From: Polychytrium aggregatum | Taxonomy: Eukaryota > Chytridiomycota > Chytridiomycetes > Polychytriales | Length of the DNA: 64,000 bases | Reading direction: 5' to 3' | NCBI RefSeq assembly: GCF_025602895.1 | Contig: NW_026516317.1 | Coordinates: 83,438-147,437 of the forward strand | Part shown: one piece after another, positions 1 to 10,421 of the stretch | Numbering within the stretch: position 1 is the stretch's first letter | How the letters are laid out: every line of letters starts with the position of its first letter | Notes under the pieces: model-generated | What the model saw: only the letters and a program-made list of their open reading frames with translations | The model's database searches: none | Told to the model about the DNA's origin: nothing | Position numbers and translations under genes: made by a program

Positions 1-1901
1 ATCCTCGGCTTTGGCGGCTCAATGTTGTTGTGGCCTTGGCGACATATGGCTGATCCGATTTCCGACCGATTTCTCGGCACGCAGATATCCCAGGACTCGT
101 GCCTGTCCTCTTGCAGCTTGTCGTCACAAAAACCCTTCCGCGGGCCAAAAAATACCACTTTTACTTTGACACCGCGATCCTCCTTGGGGTTCTCGCAACC
201 GTTACTCTGAATGTCGACGGCCACACACCTCAGTTCCAGGGACTCACAATCACAGCCGTCCAGACCGCCTTGCTCTATGGCCTGACTGCTGGCTTCCAGA
301 TTAGAAGCGCCGCCGAGCACTATTCGGCCGTTGTGATCTTCATCATCAGCTCTGGCATTGTTTGGGGAGTCCTTTATCCGCAGTTCTTCTTGGGAATGGG
401 TGGCTTTCGGGCACTGCTCCTGGTCATCAAAGTAGTCTTGACTGGGCTTGTGGCCGCCTATGCACAGGTACGCAGCGATTGTTGATGGGCCGACACACCG
501 AAGCAGTATCGACGCCCTGGAGTGAGTCGTAGGGCTCGATCAACCACTGCTGTATTCGTGGTTCTTGGCCATCACCCACCAACCCATTGCCTTCGAGACG
601 TGCCATTTACCCAAGCGAATGCACGCCGACTCGGCTTTGATGCGCTATATCTCCTTCTCCCCCAGGATCTGGTCCTGCGCGAAGCCTTTTTGGTTGCCCG
701 CCGAATCCAGCAGCACCAGGAGCTTCCGCGCGCAAACCGCAGTATCAACAGCGAGCTGGCATTCTACTTCTCCGAGATCAATTTTGAAACCGGCAAGTAT
801 ATTTTTCCGATCGAGAAGCACATCAAGGTCGTGACAATGACCCGGCTCGAGAAGCTCAAACGCTTCTGGCGCCAATGGATCTACATCCGCTTTGTCGACA
901 ATGAGCTGGAGCAGGCCTACCTCGGGTGAGTCACCGGCCAATGTCGAGCAGCCGCTCTCTGGTTACTGCGCTATTACAACGTGGCTATTGTCCGGTCTGA
1001 TGTGGATGTCGCAATGCTCATTCCGAGTGCCTCTATCCTATCCTGACACACGCCTTTGTCGATCAAACTTTGTGATGCCCGCAACGCTGCTTGTGTCGCT
1101 CCCATGTCATGTCCGCTGCAACGACCTCATGATTCAAGGGACTATCGAGCATATTCGATCCACCTCCATGTGCTGACGCTCATGATGAACGTAGGCGGTG
1201 CCTGTCTAACGTTCCTGTTCGAGGGCAACGATCCCTACGGACTCGCCCAGGCCGGGGTCGTTAGCACATCCACCTTGCGGCTCATCTTTGGCATCAAGAT
1301 GGCGTATTTCCCTGTGATGCTGTTGATCCCGACCCTGGCGCTGATTTCCAAGCGTATCCGAGGATCGCCAGCGGCCTGCCAGAAGGTGATCTTGATTGCC
1401 TCGATCGGCAACATCGTGGGCTGGTTGGCCGCATATCTGTCCCTGGGCTCGCTGAAAGTCACCGACCCGCTGGCGTTCCATCGTGCCCTTGCTGGGTTCA
1501 CAGCGGCCATATTTTCGGCCGGGGTGCAATCGGGACTGCTCTCGTACCTCTTGCTCCCGCTGCTGGTCGTGGTGATGCTGGCCCACCTGGCGCTGATCTT
1601 CCTGTTCAAGATGCCCTTCAAGCAGTACTCGCTCACGGCGCTGCTGGAGGTTTGCCTGACTGCGGCTGGAGTCTGCCTTGTCAACGAGTTTGAGTTCCGG
1701 AAGCTGTTCCTGCTCCGAAAGTGGGCCGAGGACTTTGTCGATGTCGAGAAGATCAAGTTTGTATCCAAGACTATCGAGCTCCCCAAGTCGCTGAGCCGCG
1801 CGAACGTCACACTCCATGGAACTCTCCGGACGACGGACTACATGCCGGAGGAGGATGGGCAGAAGGCTCCAGAAACCCCCGCGCAGGGGATGGAGGCTTG
1901 A
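1..1901 (+). CDS. Multi-pass membrane protein, unrecognised family (5' end may lie outside the window)
   Basis: At least three exons are visible. The first (to about 466, donor GTACGC) encodes several hydrophobic helices around residues such as TAILLGVLATVTL and AVVIFIISSGIVWGVLY. A middle exon ending near 928 (donor GTGAGT) encodes a soluble segment ending DNELEQAYLG. The last exon (about 1190-1901) has four or five more hydrophobic segments followed by a charged tail ending in a stop at 1901. The pattern suggests about seven membrane spans with a cytoplasmic C-terminus. I recognise no family motif, so no function is proposed. The exact start and the acceptor of the second exon are uncertain. 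Confidence 0.5.
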
Positions 1902-1995
1902 AACAATCCCAAGCTCCGAATCGGCACGGGCTGGTGCTGACGGTGGTCGTAGTGGCAGCAGCGGCGCAGTGGTGATAGACGCAGGGACGATGCAT

Positions 1996-2190
1996 TTTGA
2001 ACGGGACATCTCTCGTTTCCACCGGGCGGCATTGTCGTTGATGGCCTCCGTCCAACAGACCATTTGCAATGAAACGGATCGCCTCGGGAGCCTCCGAGTG
2101 ACGACATCGAGTCTGTCTCTGGTCTCCACAATCGCCGTGCACACAGCGATCATGTTGCGCCGGATTGACGCCGCAATTGCCCGCTGAACG
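1996..2190 (-). mobile_element. Degenerate Fanzor transposon right end
   Basis: Read on the minus strand, 2185-2075 translates to a clear but decayed copy of the Fanzor C-terminus (RNMIAVCTAIVE, then VVTRRLPRR), matching the RNMITVCRSIVE and VFTRRLPK of the intact copies. Below it, about 80 bases of non-coding right end have nearly the same length as in the intact elements. They end at a terminal-repeat-like core, AACGGGACAT, at about 1998-2007. The RuvC-III catalytic region is mutated. It is an old relic of the family at 16769-20401. Confidence 0.7.
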
Positions 2191-2729
2191 ACAGCAGCCG
2201 GGATTGTAGCATCGCAGCGCAGCGATGGATGTGCATTCAGGACCCAGAGGAGGGGGTCTGGACTGGTGGTTGGTTGCGGACATTTGTGTCTGGGGCCACA
2301 GAGCCGCTCGTGCATCGTCCTGACCAGCAACAGACCATCGTCCTGGCCGTCCGAGAGTTGTGCCCACATCCCAGCAACCAAGACGGGCCCACAGATCGTA
2401 TCGAGTGCCGGGCCGCGGCTCTCCCGGCCACCACCCAGCGAAGGCCTCCAGCGCATGCCGACCGCATGCCCCGGACACGGGGCCCAGCACTCGCCTCGAC
2501 ACCACTATCCGCGGAGCATCCGGGCGACGCTGGTTGTGATCCCTCGCGGAAAACCCGCCGTGAGGGCTTTTGGCAATCGCCATCGGTTGCCAAAGCGGCC
2601 GGGTCGGCCGAGGGGGGGGGAAGTGTCTGGGCATCTGCGCTGGTCAGCCGCTCCAGAACTTGTCCCATATCATAGCTCTGCTGCATCTATCACCTCGACT
2701 CTGCAATCTCCTCCACCACTGCTACAAGA
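2191..2729. other. Intergenic, no gene supported
   Basis: About 540 bases upstream of the gene at 2730. Open frames exist on both strands but carry no motif or splice-consistent coding pattern. It probably includes the promoter of the downstream gene. Confidence 0.4.
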
Positions 2730-4354
2730 ATGTCCTCGGTCTCTGCTGTATCGCTTCATCCATGTGCTGCCCCTGCCACGGAGAAGGACGCTCCTTCAAC
2801 AGTCTCTGAGGATGAAAGGGCACCCTGTCCCATGGCCGCAAATAAGGCCAAGAAACCATCGCCCTTGAACAGGAGCTGGCTGAGGGCATCTGGCTTCTTC
2901 TGGCGGAAGCCAAAGGACGCTGTCGCCCCGGCATCGTCAGCTACCCCCGCCAAGCCACTATCCAGCAAGACAAAGCGGTCCTCAGTGCCTCCCTCCAACG
3001 GGCGGGCCTCGGAGGTTTCCTTAACAAGCGGCCTCAAATCCGATCTCGCCGCCACCATCGAGGCCCTGGTCGCCCAGGCGATTCCAGGGTACGGCTTCCA
3101 CTCCTTCCTGAGAAAGTGTCGATCCAATCACGCGCAAATCGTTGCCGGTGAATATATCGAACAGATTTGTGTAGGTGATGCGATTCTGTTGGCCAGCATT
3201 GGGTCATCAACCGCAAGATAAGCCCCCCTCTGGCCATGCAAGAGCCCTCCATCACCTATTGTGTCTCGTCTGTGGTGATGGCCACATTTGCCTTCTTGAT
3301 GACACTCACACGCTTTCCTCCGAACCAGAGGACGAAGGAGTGCATCTCCTATGTCTTGGACGTGAGCCGCTACTTTATTCGAGTCCAAGCCGAAGCGCAA
3401 CACGGACGACTGGTAGTTACTTTCGATGCACCAGGTAAGCACTCAGTCACCGTCCTATCTTCGCTCTTTCAACTCGTGGGGTTCGTCATTACAAACATAC
3501 GATGTGATTCCAACTGCCCTGCCAGCTAACGACAGACCAATGCCTCACGATAACCCCGCTCTGCTGGGTCTAGGGATATCAGAGATGCCCACTGGTCCAT
3601 CGGATATCAGTACTCAATACATGGAGCTCGAGAGCAGGATGGCTGAGCTAGGTTTCCGACTCGATGGTAAAGGCCCCTTCCTCATCACCCATACCGCCGT
3701 GCTGGTCGCTCAGAGCTGTGTTGGCCCAGGGCATTGGTGCGGGATCGCTGAACATGGCCCCCATCTCTCTATCGGCTTGCGCAGATGTCAGCACAGAATC
3801 TCGATTGCACAAACTGTCAAAATGGCTTGCATGGGACAGCTCCAGCCCAGAGAACGAGTGGCTACGGTACCTCTGCGTCGATGATAATGAGCACCGAGGC
3901 ATGCCGTCCCATGCTATGGTCGACTATATAACGTCGCTACTTGACCTGGAGAGCTATCAAGCTGAGCTCGCAAATGTACGTGCCCACTTCATACTCCACG
4001 GCTACAGCTACTCTCGATTGCGCTGTGCTCAGTCAGACCTTCAGTCTTGCTTTGACTATTCGTATGGACATCGAGTCCCCCCTTCACTCACACCTGGAAC
4101 TCTCCATTCAGCTGAAAGGATACCATCGGGACAGCCTATTCAAGCTCGCAAGTCGAGTCTCGCTTCTACTCACGTCCAAAGATGTCAACGAGCACATGGC
4201 CCGCAGCATCTTGAAACGGATAGCCATTCTGCTCCTCCAGACGCGGCGAGAGTTCACGCTGCCTATGATTCTCCGGTTCGACACCGCCTCGTTGCAATCC
4301 AAATTTACAGTTGTGAAGCTTGGCGATGGCTTTGTCTTTCTCGGCGAGAACTAG
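2730..4354 (+). CDS. Hypothetical protein, at least five exons
   Basis: The start at 2730 opens a Ser/Pro/Lys-rich N-terminus (about 70 residues, likely disordered) followed by a more ordered segment ending GEYIEQI before a donor at about 3170. Later exons include QRTKECISYVLDVSRYF (to about 3433, donor GTAAGC), EMPTGPSDISTQYMELES (to about 3666), NEWLRYLCVDDNEHRG (to about 3974, donor GTACGT) and a final exon from about 4040 to the stop at 4354. The last exon is Leu-rich and helical (ARSILKRIAILLLQTRREF). I do not recognise the family. Exon boundaries are approximate. Confidence 0.5.
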
Positions 4355-4864
4355 ATCCTGTGTGGCACTATGTCCGCCTCTGCTCTCGTCGGTGCTTTTG
4401 GATCTAGCAGCCAGCGACGATACCTGTACAGATTATGCAAGAGCCTCTCTCTCCGGGACACTCTCCGCCTCGATAATAATTATAGTTGGCACGGAGAGGC
4501 GCTTATCAGTGAGTCTATTTGGTCTGTCGTCGCTGAGACCCCCAGTTCCTGGGCGTGATTCTGGCGTGCGGTTCAGTTCAGATGGTTGCTGATGGATAAT
4601 GTATTACCACACCTTGAGCACCGCTGGCTGATCAGACGCTGTGTCATTGTAATTCCTGGGAGCACTGTGGCGTGTGTGGGTAGTGCATTTTGCCATTCTC
4701 GCCACAGAGGTGGTTCGGCACAGGGGACAAGCTGGACGGCAGTACCTCAACGAAGCAAAGCAACGGTCGGGAGTGTGAGGGGAGGGACGAGGAGGCCGCT
4801 GTGGTGGATGTATGTATTTGTGGCCAGAAGAAATCCTCGGCATTATACCGAGGATGTCGCTCGA
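4355..4864. other. Intergenic between convergent genes
   Basis: About 510 bases between two convergent 3' ends. No conserved ORF, RNA gene or repeat was recognised. Confidence 0.4.
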
Positions 4865-6178
4865 CTAGATCATTTTGCACTTTTGCGAAGCCTTTCTCGG
4901 CTTGATGGACAGCTTGGCGGCAGCCAGGAAGATTTCCTCGACTCCGGTGCCGGCCTTGGATGAGCATTCGAAGAACTTGGAGGCGCGAATGCGGTTCATC
5001 ATGTCCTCGCCCTGGACAACATCGACCGATCGACGGGGCCAAGTTGCGTCGAGATATGCAATGCATCGGGAGTGAGCGGAGTGTCAGTCGAACATGAATG
5101 TGTGGGCGGAGGGTATTTATGGCACAGCCGAGCCAGAGCCGAGCCAGAACCAAGCCAAGCCAAGTCAAAGAAACGCTACTGCTGCAAAATACCATTTCAA
5201 AGCTGACGGGCTTGGAGCCACTCTTTCGGAGACGCTCCTTGATTTCGGGATCGTCGCGAAGATCAAGCTTCAGACCGACTAGAATAGAAGGCATATTGTA
5301 CAGAAAGTGCGATGTCTCGGGACTCCACTGATTCATTTAGGCGATATCCCACATGGGTTTGACGATAGGGGTGGACGAGTTAAGAGGAGATGATGGAGTC
5401 GATGTCCTTGAGCTTGACTCGTTCGAATCCGAGTGGGGTGCGTCGCTCCCCGGCAGCCTGCGGTGGCCCTCGGCCTATTCCCAAATGCGGCCACGACTTA
5501 CCTTCTCCAAAATGTTCCAGTACGACGAGGGCTCGGCGATAGAGTACGCCAGGAGCACCACATCGGTATCAGGATAGCTCAAGGGCCGCAAGCGGTCATA
5601 GTCCTCCTGTCCGGCGGTGTCCCAGAGCGAGAGCTCAACAAGCTTCTTTCCCAATTGGATCCGCGAGATGAAGTTTTCAAAGATCGTGGGCACATACTCC
5701 TGAGATGCGGCCATGGCATGACGATAACAGGTCGATGGGCGAGAGGAAGGCGGCGCGGGAGCATGTGCGTGTATATTTGCAGGTGTATGCGGAGGTGAAT
5801 GCGAAGGTGAATGCGGAGGTGAATGCGAAGGTGAATGCGGGGGGGGGGGGAGTATATGCAAATATTAGTGCCAGGAAGACTGATGGTGGGCCCGATGACC
5901 CTGTGCAGATGCACCGGGGTTTGTGCGAGGAGGCTGTGCGCCGGCTATTCTCAGGTCAAGCCGCTTCATGAGACCGGGCCGCGGGATAATCGCGCGTGGG
6001 AACTGCGAATATATGCTCCGCTCACGCTCGCTCTGCCATCGTTGAGCTCGGCATCGGTTACCTCGGGAAAGTCTTTTCCGCTCTGCACCATCAGCAGGGC
6101 CGACTTGCCGATATTTCCATCACCGACAATGACGAGCTTTCTTCTCAGTCGAGACGACGGCTCCTCGTAAAGTCGCAT
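4865..6178 (-). CDS. Rho family small GTPase
   Basis: A membrane-anchored molecular switch that binds and hydrolyses GTP, in fungi controlling actin, cell-wall synthesis or polarity. Four exons on the minus strand: 6178-6062, 5699-5502, about 5327-5193 and 5011-4865, giving about 198 residues, normal for Rho. Visible G boxes are the P-loop GDGNIGKSA, switch [12 protein letters not shown]3 DTAGQE, G4 as GLKLDLRDD (Rho proteins usually read TKLDLRDD) and G5 SSKAG. The last four residues are CKMI, a CaaX-type prenylation box, and they follow a lysine-rich stretch. The start is the ATG at 6178, just before the conserved [10 protein letters not shown]. The subfamily (Rho1, Rho3 or other) cannot be fixed by eye. 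Confidence 0.9.
5781..5850. repeat. 12-bp tandem repeat plus poly-G tract in Rho intron 1
   Basis: Units of the form GAGGTGAATGCG and GAAGGTGAATGC alternate several times and run into a long G run at about 5838-5849. It lies inside the first intron of the Rho GTPase gene. Confidence 0.8.
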
Positions 6179-6742
6179 GTTTGGGGAGCGGACTGGGGTT
6201 TGGAGGAGCACGAGTTTGATGTGGGGTTGCAGGAGGACACTTTCAGATACGCGGGGATGTTGGCGATGCCATCTCGTGCTGCCCTCGCGTGGTCGATATC
6301 AGCGTCTCGTTCAATGGCGCCAAAACCTCCCCCCGACCGACCAGGTGGGTATGCTCGACCGGGCCCACGGCGCTGCTTTTGATGGGGGGGGGGAGGGAAC
6401 TTGATCCTGGAGTTGGACTGTCTGTGGCGCGCGCTGGACTGGCTGTGGCGCAAATCCAGGTGACTCGCGGCGGTATCCAGCACGGTTTCTCCCGCCCATG
6501 CTTCAGCCGCTGGATCGTGGCCAGCTGCGAACGATCAAGCCAGCCCGAGCCACCCCCCCCCAACGAGATGGGCCGCCCAAAGATCCAACGCAAGGTCGAG
6601 GTCAAGACCCAGCCCACGACGCTCTCGGAGAGGTAGGCGCGCCGGATGATCCTGCGGCTCTCGCGAACAACGCGGGCGAGGCGGGCAGACGCAGACCCCA
6701 GATCGGCTTTTAGGGGCAAGGAAACCATCGCATCGACCGCCG
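6179..6742. other. Divergent promoter region
   Basis: About 560 bases between the start codons of the minus-strand Rho gene and the plus-strand FoP gene. It contains poly-G (6384-6392) and poly-C (6555-6562) runs. An upstream exon of the FoP gene may be hidden here, because a good acceptor (TTCCCAACAG) precedes the recognisable coding sequence at 6833. Confidence 0.4.
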
Positions 6743-7366
6743 ATGTGCGATTCCATGCATCAGGACCACGAGCGAACGAGTTGCAGTCCCAAAGCTGATC
6801 TATCGTCCCGCTCATGCCGCTTTCCCAACAGATTCAGTATCCTGGGGCAGGGCCGACAGGGCAAGGCTGCCGCGCCTCCACAGCCGAAAGGACGGTCGGT
6901 CGCCTCTGCGGCTGCACCTGCCACGGCGATAAAGAGCCGTCTTGGTCCTGCGCCGGTCCTCTCCCGACTCGGCTCCATGAAAGGGGCCACGGTTGGAGAT
7001 GATATCAACAAGCGCCTGGGCACGGTTCGCCGTGACGGCGCCATCACCAAGAAAACTCAGAGCCCTGCCAAGAAGACCCAGTCCAAGGCGGCATCGGGTA
7101 CCGCAAAGCCCGGCGAGGCCTCCAAGTTGGCGAAATCTAGAAAGCCAGCCGCTGCAGCTACGCAGCGGGGCCTCAAGAACCAGAAGCGAGGCAAGGGCAG
7201 CGCTCGCCCTGGCACCAAGGATACCGCCAAGACCTCGGATGCGCTGGACAAGCAGCTGGACAGCTACATGATGAGGAACACCGATTACGCACAAAAGAAG
7301 CTGGACAATGACTTGGATTCGTATATGGCAGCCAAGGAGCCCTCAGGCGATATGAATGTGGAGTAA
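6743..7366 (+). CDS. FoP/CHTOP C-terminal domain protein (probable mRNA export or chromatin factor)
   Basis: The open frame 6743-7366 ends with two copies of the motif that marks the FoP duplication domain: LDKQLDSYMM and LDNDLDSYMA. That domain occurs at the C-terminus of ALY/REF (Yra1) export adaptors and of CHTOP. The preceding 130 residues are basic, rich in Lys, Ala, Arg and Gly (KKTQSPAKKTQSK, RGKGSARPG), consistent with RNA or chromatin binding. No RRM is present, so it is closer to CHTOP than to a full Yra1. The true N-terminus is uncertain: the first 30 residues may be intron read-through, since an acceptor consensus sits just before ATTCAGTATCC at about 6833. Confidence 0.65.
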   Translation: MCDSMHQDHERTSCSPKADLSSRSCRFPNRFSILGQGRQGKAAAPPQPKGRSVASAAAPATAIKSRLGPAPVLSRLGSMKGATVGDDINKRLGTVRRDGAITKKTQSPAKKTQSKAASGTAKPGEASKLAKSRKPAAAATQRGLKNQKRGKGSARPGTKDTAKTSDALDKQLDSYMMRNTDYAQKKLDNDLDSYMAAKEPSGDMNVE

Positions 7367-7902
7367 TCTTACGCAGGAATATACGCTGGATTCCGTCCCA
7401 CGGCTCTCCCTTCGCTCATCCAGTTCGGATCTCCGGATCCTTGGGTCTCAACCAATGCTTGTCTCAACTGATCCTGAGGGTGCCGATCCTGGACAATCCA
7501 AATGCCCGACCAGGCCGATGGCTGAAGCGATTGTTCGGCAGTGCAAGTCCAGCTGCCCCCCGCTACCAATGCGGCTCAGCGCGGGTTTCTTGACATCCGG
7601 AGCCGATGGAGGAGACTGCGGCGTGGCACGACCATCAGCCTGCTGGCTCTGGACTGAAGAGCCGAACGAAAGAGCTGGGAGGACGATGGTAATGCAGCTG
7701 ATTACCGAGGGTCGAGCGCCACATTGGCGCTGCATGGGTGATGATTGATATGTACATCTCCAAAACCATGAGAAATGCTGGAGGCGGCTCCGTTGGGAAT
7801 CCGCGCGATATGCTATAGCAGAAACCATGCTTCAGATCCGTCACCAAGGCGGAAATTGGTCGTCGTGGATCGACTGCTAGGATCACTGAACCAAACAAAA
7901 GA

Positions 7903-9462
7903 TCACTGGAAAGTAGAAGGCGGCGACTCTGTGAGCGATATTGGCAGCGGGGGGTTGCGGATGTGAAAACGTATCCAGCACAGCGGCGAGGTATCGCGCA
8001 CTCGCACGGTGCTTACCAGATCGTCCACAGATCCGATGATGTCGACGATGGATTTCTTGCCAGCAGCCCTGCTGGCCGAATTGGTCATGGTGGCTTCGAC
8101 AGTGGGCTTGTGGAATATTGCGTGGACAAGAATCACTGGACCGCATGAGGTCGGAGCGTCAGCCAGAATGCGATGGTTGATGCAAAGGGTCGGCGCGACT
8201 GTGAAAGGGAGGCAACATCGACGCCCACGGATGCCTGGCTTGCGGCCTTGCCTCGCATTGCGGCCCCGCATAAAGAACCAATCGAGTACTATTTACCTAT
8301 AGACGATATCAGGAAGCCGTAGAGGCACGCCATGCCTGAGGTAGCGTAAAAGAGGAGCCCTCCGGCTGGTGGAGGAGCATTCTCGGTCAGCCGTGTGTTT
8401 CCATGCTGCCATATCCAGTCCCGCACTGCACCTGGCATCGGATTGCAAGCCCACCCATGTTGATGAGCTTGACGGCTTTTTCCTTGCTCAGATGGATATC
8501 CGACGTAATCTGGATCGATGATTTCCAAGTCAATCGTGATGGCGGCGAAACCCCGGGCTGATGGCAAGGAAGCAGCGATGCGATGGAGTAGCAAAGCCGA
8601 GCAGAGAAAACTCGTCCACTTACCTGGACCGGCGTCGTAATAGTCTTCCGGGCAACCTTGACGCCGCCCAGCCACAGTATGCCAAGGATCAAAATGGAGC
8701 TGTAGATGTAACTGCGATGCGGACCAAAGCAACTCCGGCTGATGAGAATCGCGAGGCTTGTGCCATGCAGAGCATCAAATGCCGCATACCAATACAAAGC
8801 ATTGCAATGCACAATGCAAAATGCACAGTGCAGAATATCAAGTGCAGTGCATGGAATCCGGTCAGGCAGGTCCTGTGGCAGCCATCTGCGGGGACAATGC
8901 CGCGGCATCTTGGCCAACCAACCGCCAGCCAGACTGGTGGCCAATCTTCCTGCTCCCGACCCTTGCTGCTTCGGCAGCGGGGGTCATGTTGCTCGGGTAT
9001 TGCCCAACCCGGACGGAGAGGATCGAGTACAGGGAGGCCACCAGGAGAGCGGGTGCCATCGACTTACCATGCCATCAGAAACACACAGACCATGATGATG
9101 CCATAGTTGCCCTGGTAGTACTCCAGGTTGATTGCGATTCGCTGCCAGAGGCGGGTCAGACCCTTGGAAACCTGGCCCTTCTGCATCATCCGCAGGCCCA
9201 GGGGAAGCGTCACTCGGGTACGCTCAAAAAACTCTCGCCATGGGCGGGTGGTATGCGGGATGGACTTGACGATGGTGATAACGTCACGCATCAGCGACTG
9301 GACCTGGCCCTGCTGGATTGCGATTTCAGCCCCGGCCGTCAGAGCCTCCTCGGCCAGGAATTGCAGGTTGTTGGCGGCTTCTTCGACCTTGTCTGCCTCG
9401 TCCAGGGTGACGGCAGAGTCCAAGGCGAGGAATCGCCTGGCACGGCGTGAGAAGAGACGCAT
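7903..9462 (-). CDS. PRA1 (prenylated Rab acceptor) family membrane protein
   Basis: PRA1/Yip3 proteins are small ER/Golgi membrane proteins that interact with prenylated Rab GTPases. Exon 1 (9462-9068, donor GTAAGTC) starts at the ATG of MRLFSRRARRF and contains the family signature in order: RPWREFFERTRVTLP, then LTRLWQRIAINLEYYQGNYG and the hydrophobic IIMVCVFLMA. Later exons supply a second hydrophobic segment (YIYSSILILGILWLGG near 8700-8630), a KEKAVKLINMGG segment (about 8480-8440), GMACLYGFLISSIG (about 8340-8300) and VILVHAIFHKPTVEA (8135-8027). The last resembles the usual PRA1 end of hydrophobics plus LLHAAF. The second exon limits and the stop are uncertain. A TGA directly after an acceptor at 7903-7905 would end the protein at VDDL. 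Confidence 0.7.
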
Positions 9463-10421
9463 TGGATATGGAGGGAAGTGGCGAATGGGGAGGGAGATGC
9501 TGGCTGAGGGAAAGTGGGTATGAGGGTGGCACCGCACTGCACCGCACAAGGGGGCCAGGCAAAATACGGTGGGGCCAGGGGGAACTGCGGCGCGGGAGGG
9601 GGAGACCCTTCGGATGCCAAGACAGAGGGGCACCCAGGACGCTGCTCATTGGACAGCCCCAACGGCGCAAGCCCCAAACGATGCCGCTCTGTTTCGAAGC
9701 TCTATCGCCACTGCGTCCTGTGCTGATTGACCGATATCGTATCTGGTCTGGATCATCTGCTCTGGCCTCACCCGCACTTGACCCGCCCAAGCAGAAACCA
9801 CGCTGCAGCGGCGTGGCTGGGCAGAGAAGAGGCAGTGCACCGGACACGAGCTGTGTCGATCCGCGGGGGTTGCAGAAGCAGCAGAAGCAGCAGAAGCAGC
9901 AGAAGCAGCAGAAGCAGCAGAAGCAGCAGAAGCAGCAGAAGCAGCAGAAGCAGAATCTCAAGCTGCTTTATTGCTGCAAGCAATATCGACCACACTAATG
10001 CACCACAGCGATGAACGGCGCAGGGGTGCTCAGAGGAGGTCGTCGATCTCGAATGCCTGGAAGCGCAGCGGCTATGTGGCAGCTGCTGCGCATGAATGGC
10101 AAGCCTTTGTGTATTGATTAATAGGAAGTTGGAGTCAAACAGATTCAATCTATATGACTCGAAAAACTTCTGTCGGCGAAAGAGGGATGCACGCGCAGGG
10201 CGGTATTTATAGGGTTGGCTGCGGCAACAGGCGCCCGCGGGCCAATCGGAGAATTGATCACGCCGCCAAGCCACACGCGGCCTTTGGGCTCGATCCAGGA
10301 TGCATCCTGGGTCCAGCCCGGATCGAGCCCGGATCCAGCCGGAGGCACCAGAGCCGGCCCCCTGGTTTTGCGGCCCCATGCGATCGATCCCGGATACTCG
10401 CCCTCTCTCGCTGGCGGAATA
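9463..10421. other. Divergent intergenic region with microsatellite
   Basis: About 960 bases between the PRA1 and thiamin pyrophosphokinase starts. It contains the AGC-rich repeat at 9868-9953 and a TATTTATA box at about 10204-10211. At about 10288-10345 there is a cluster of GATCCAGG/GATCGAGC-like short repeats. Long open frames here are products of the repeat and carry no protein motif. Confidence 0.5.
9868..9953. repeat. AGCAGCAGA microsatellite, about nine units
   Basis: A near-perfect 9-bp tandem array. It produces artificial low-complexity frames (poly-Leu, poly-Cys/Phe, poly-Ser/Arg) on both strands and is not coding. Confidence 0.9.

Noticed and set aside
5410-5445. GTTCGAATCC motif resembling a tRNA T-arm in a Rho intron; a similar one lies at about 27845-27865 on the minus strand
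   Set aside because: The loop length is wrong, and no D-arm, anticodon arm or acceptor stem is found upstream.
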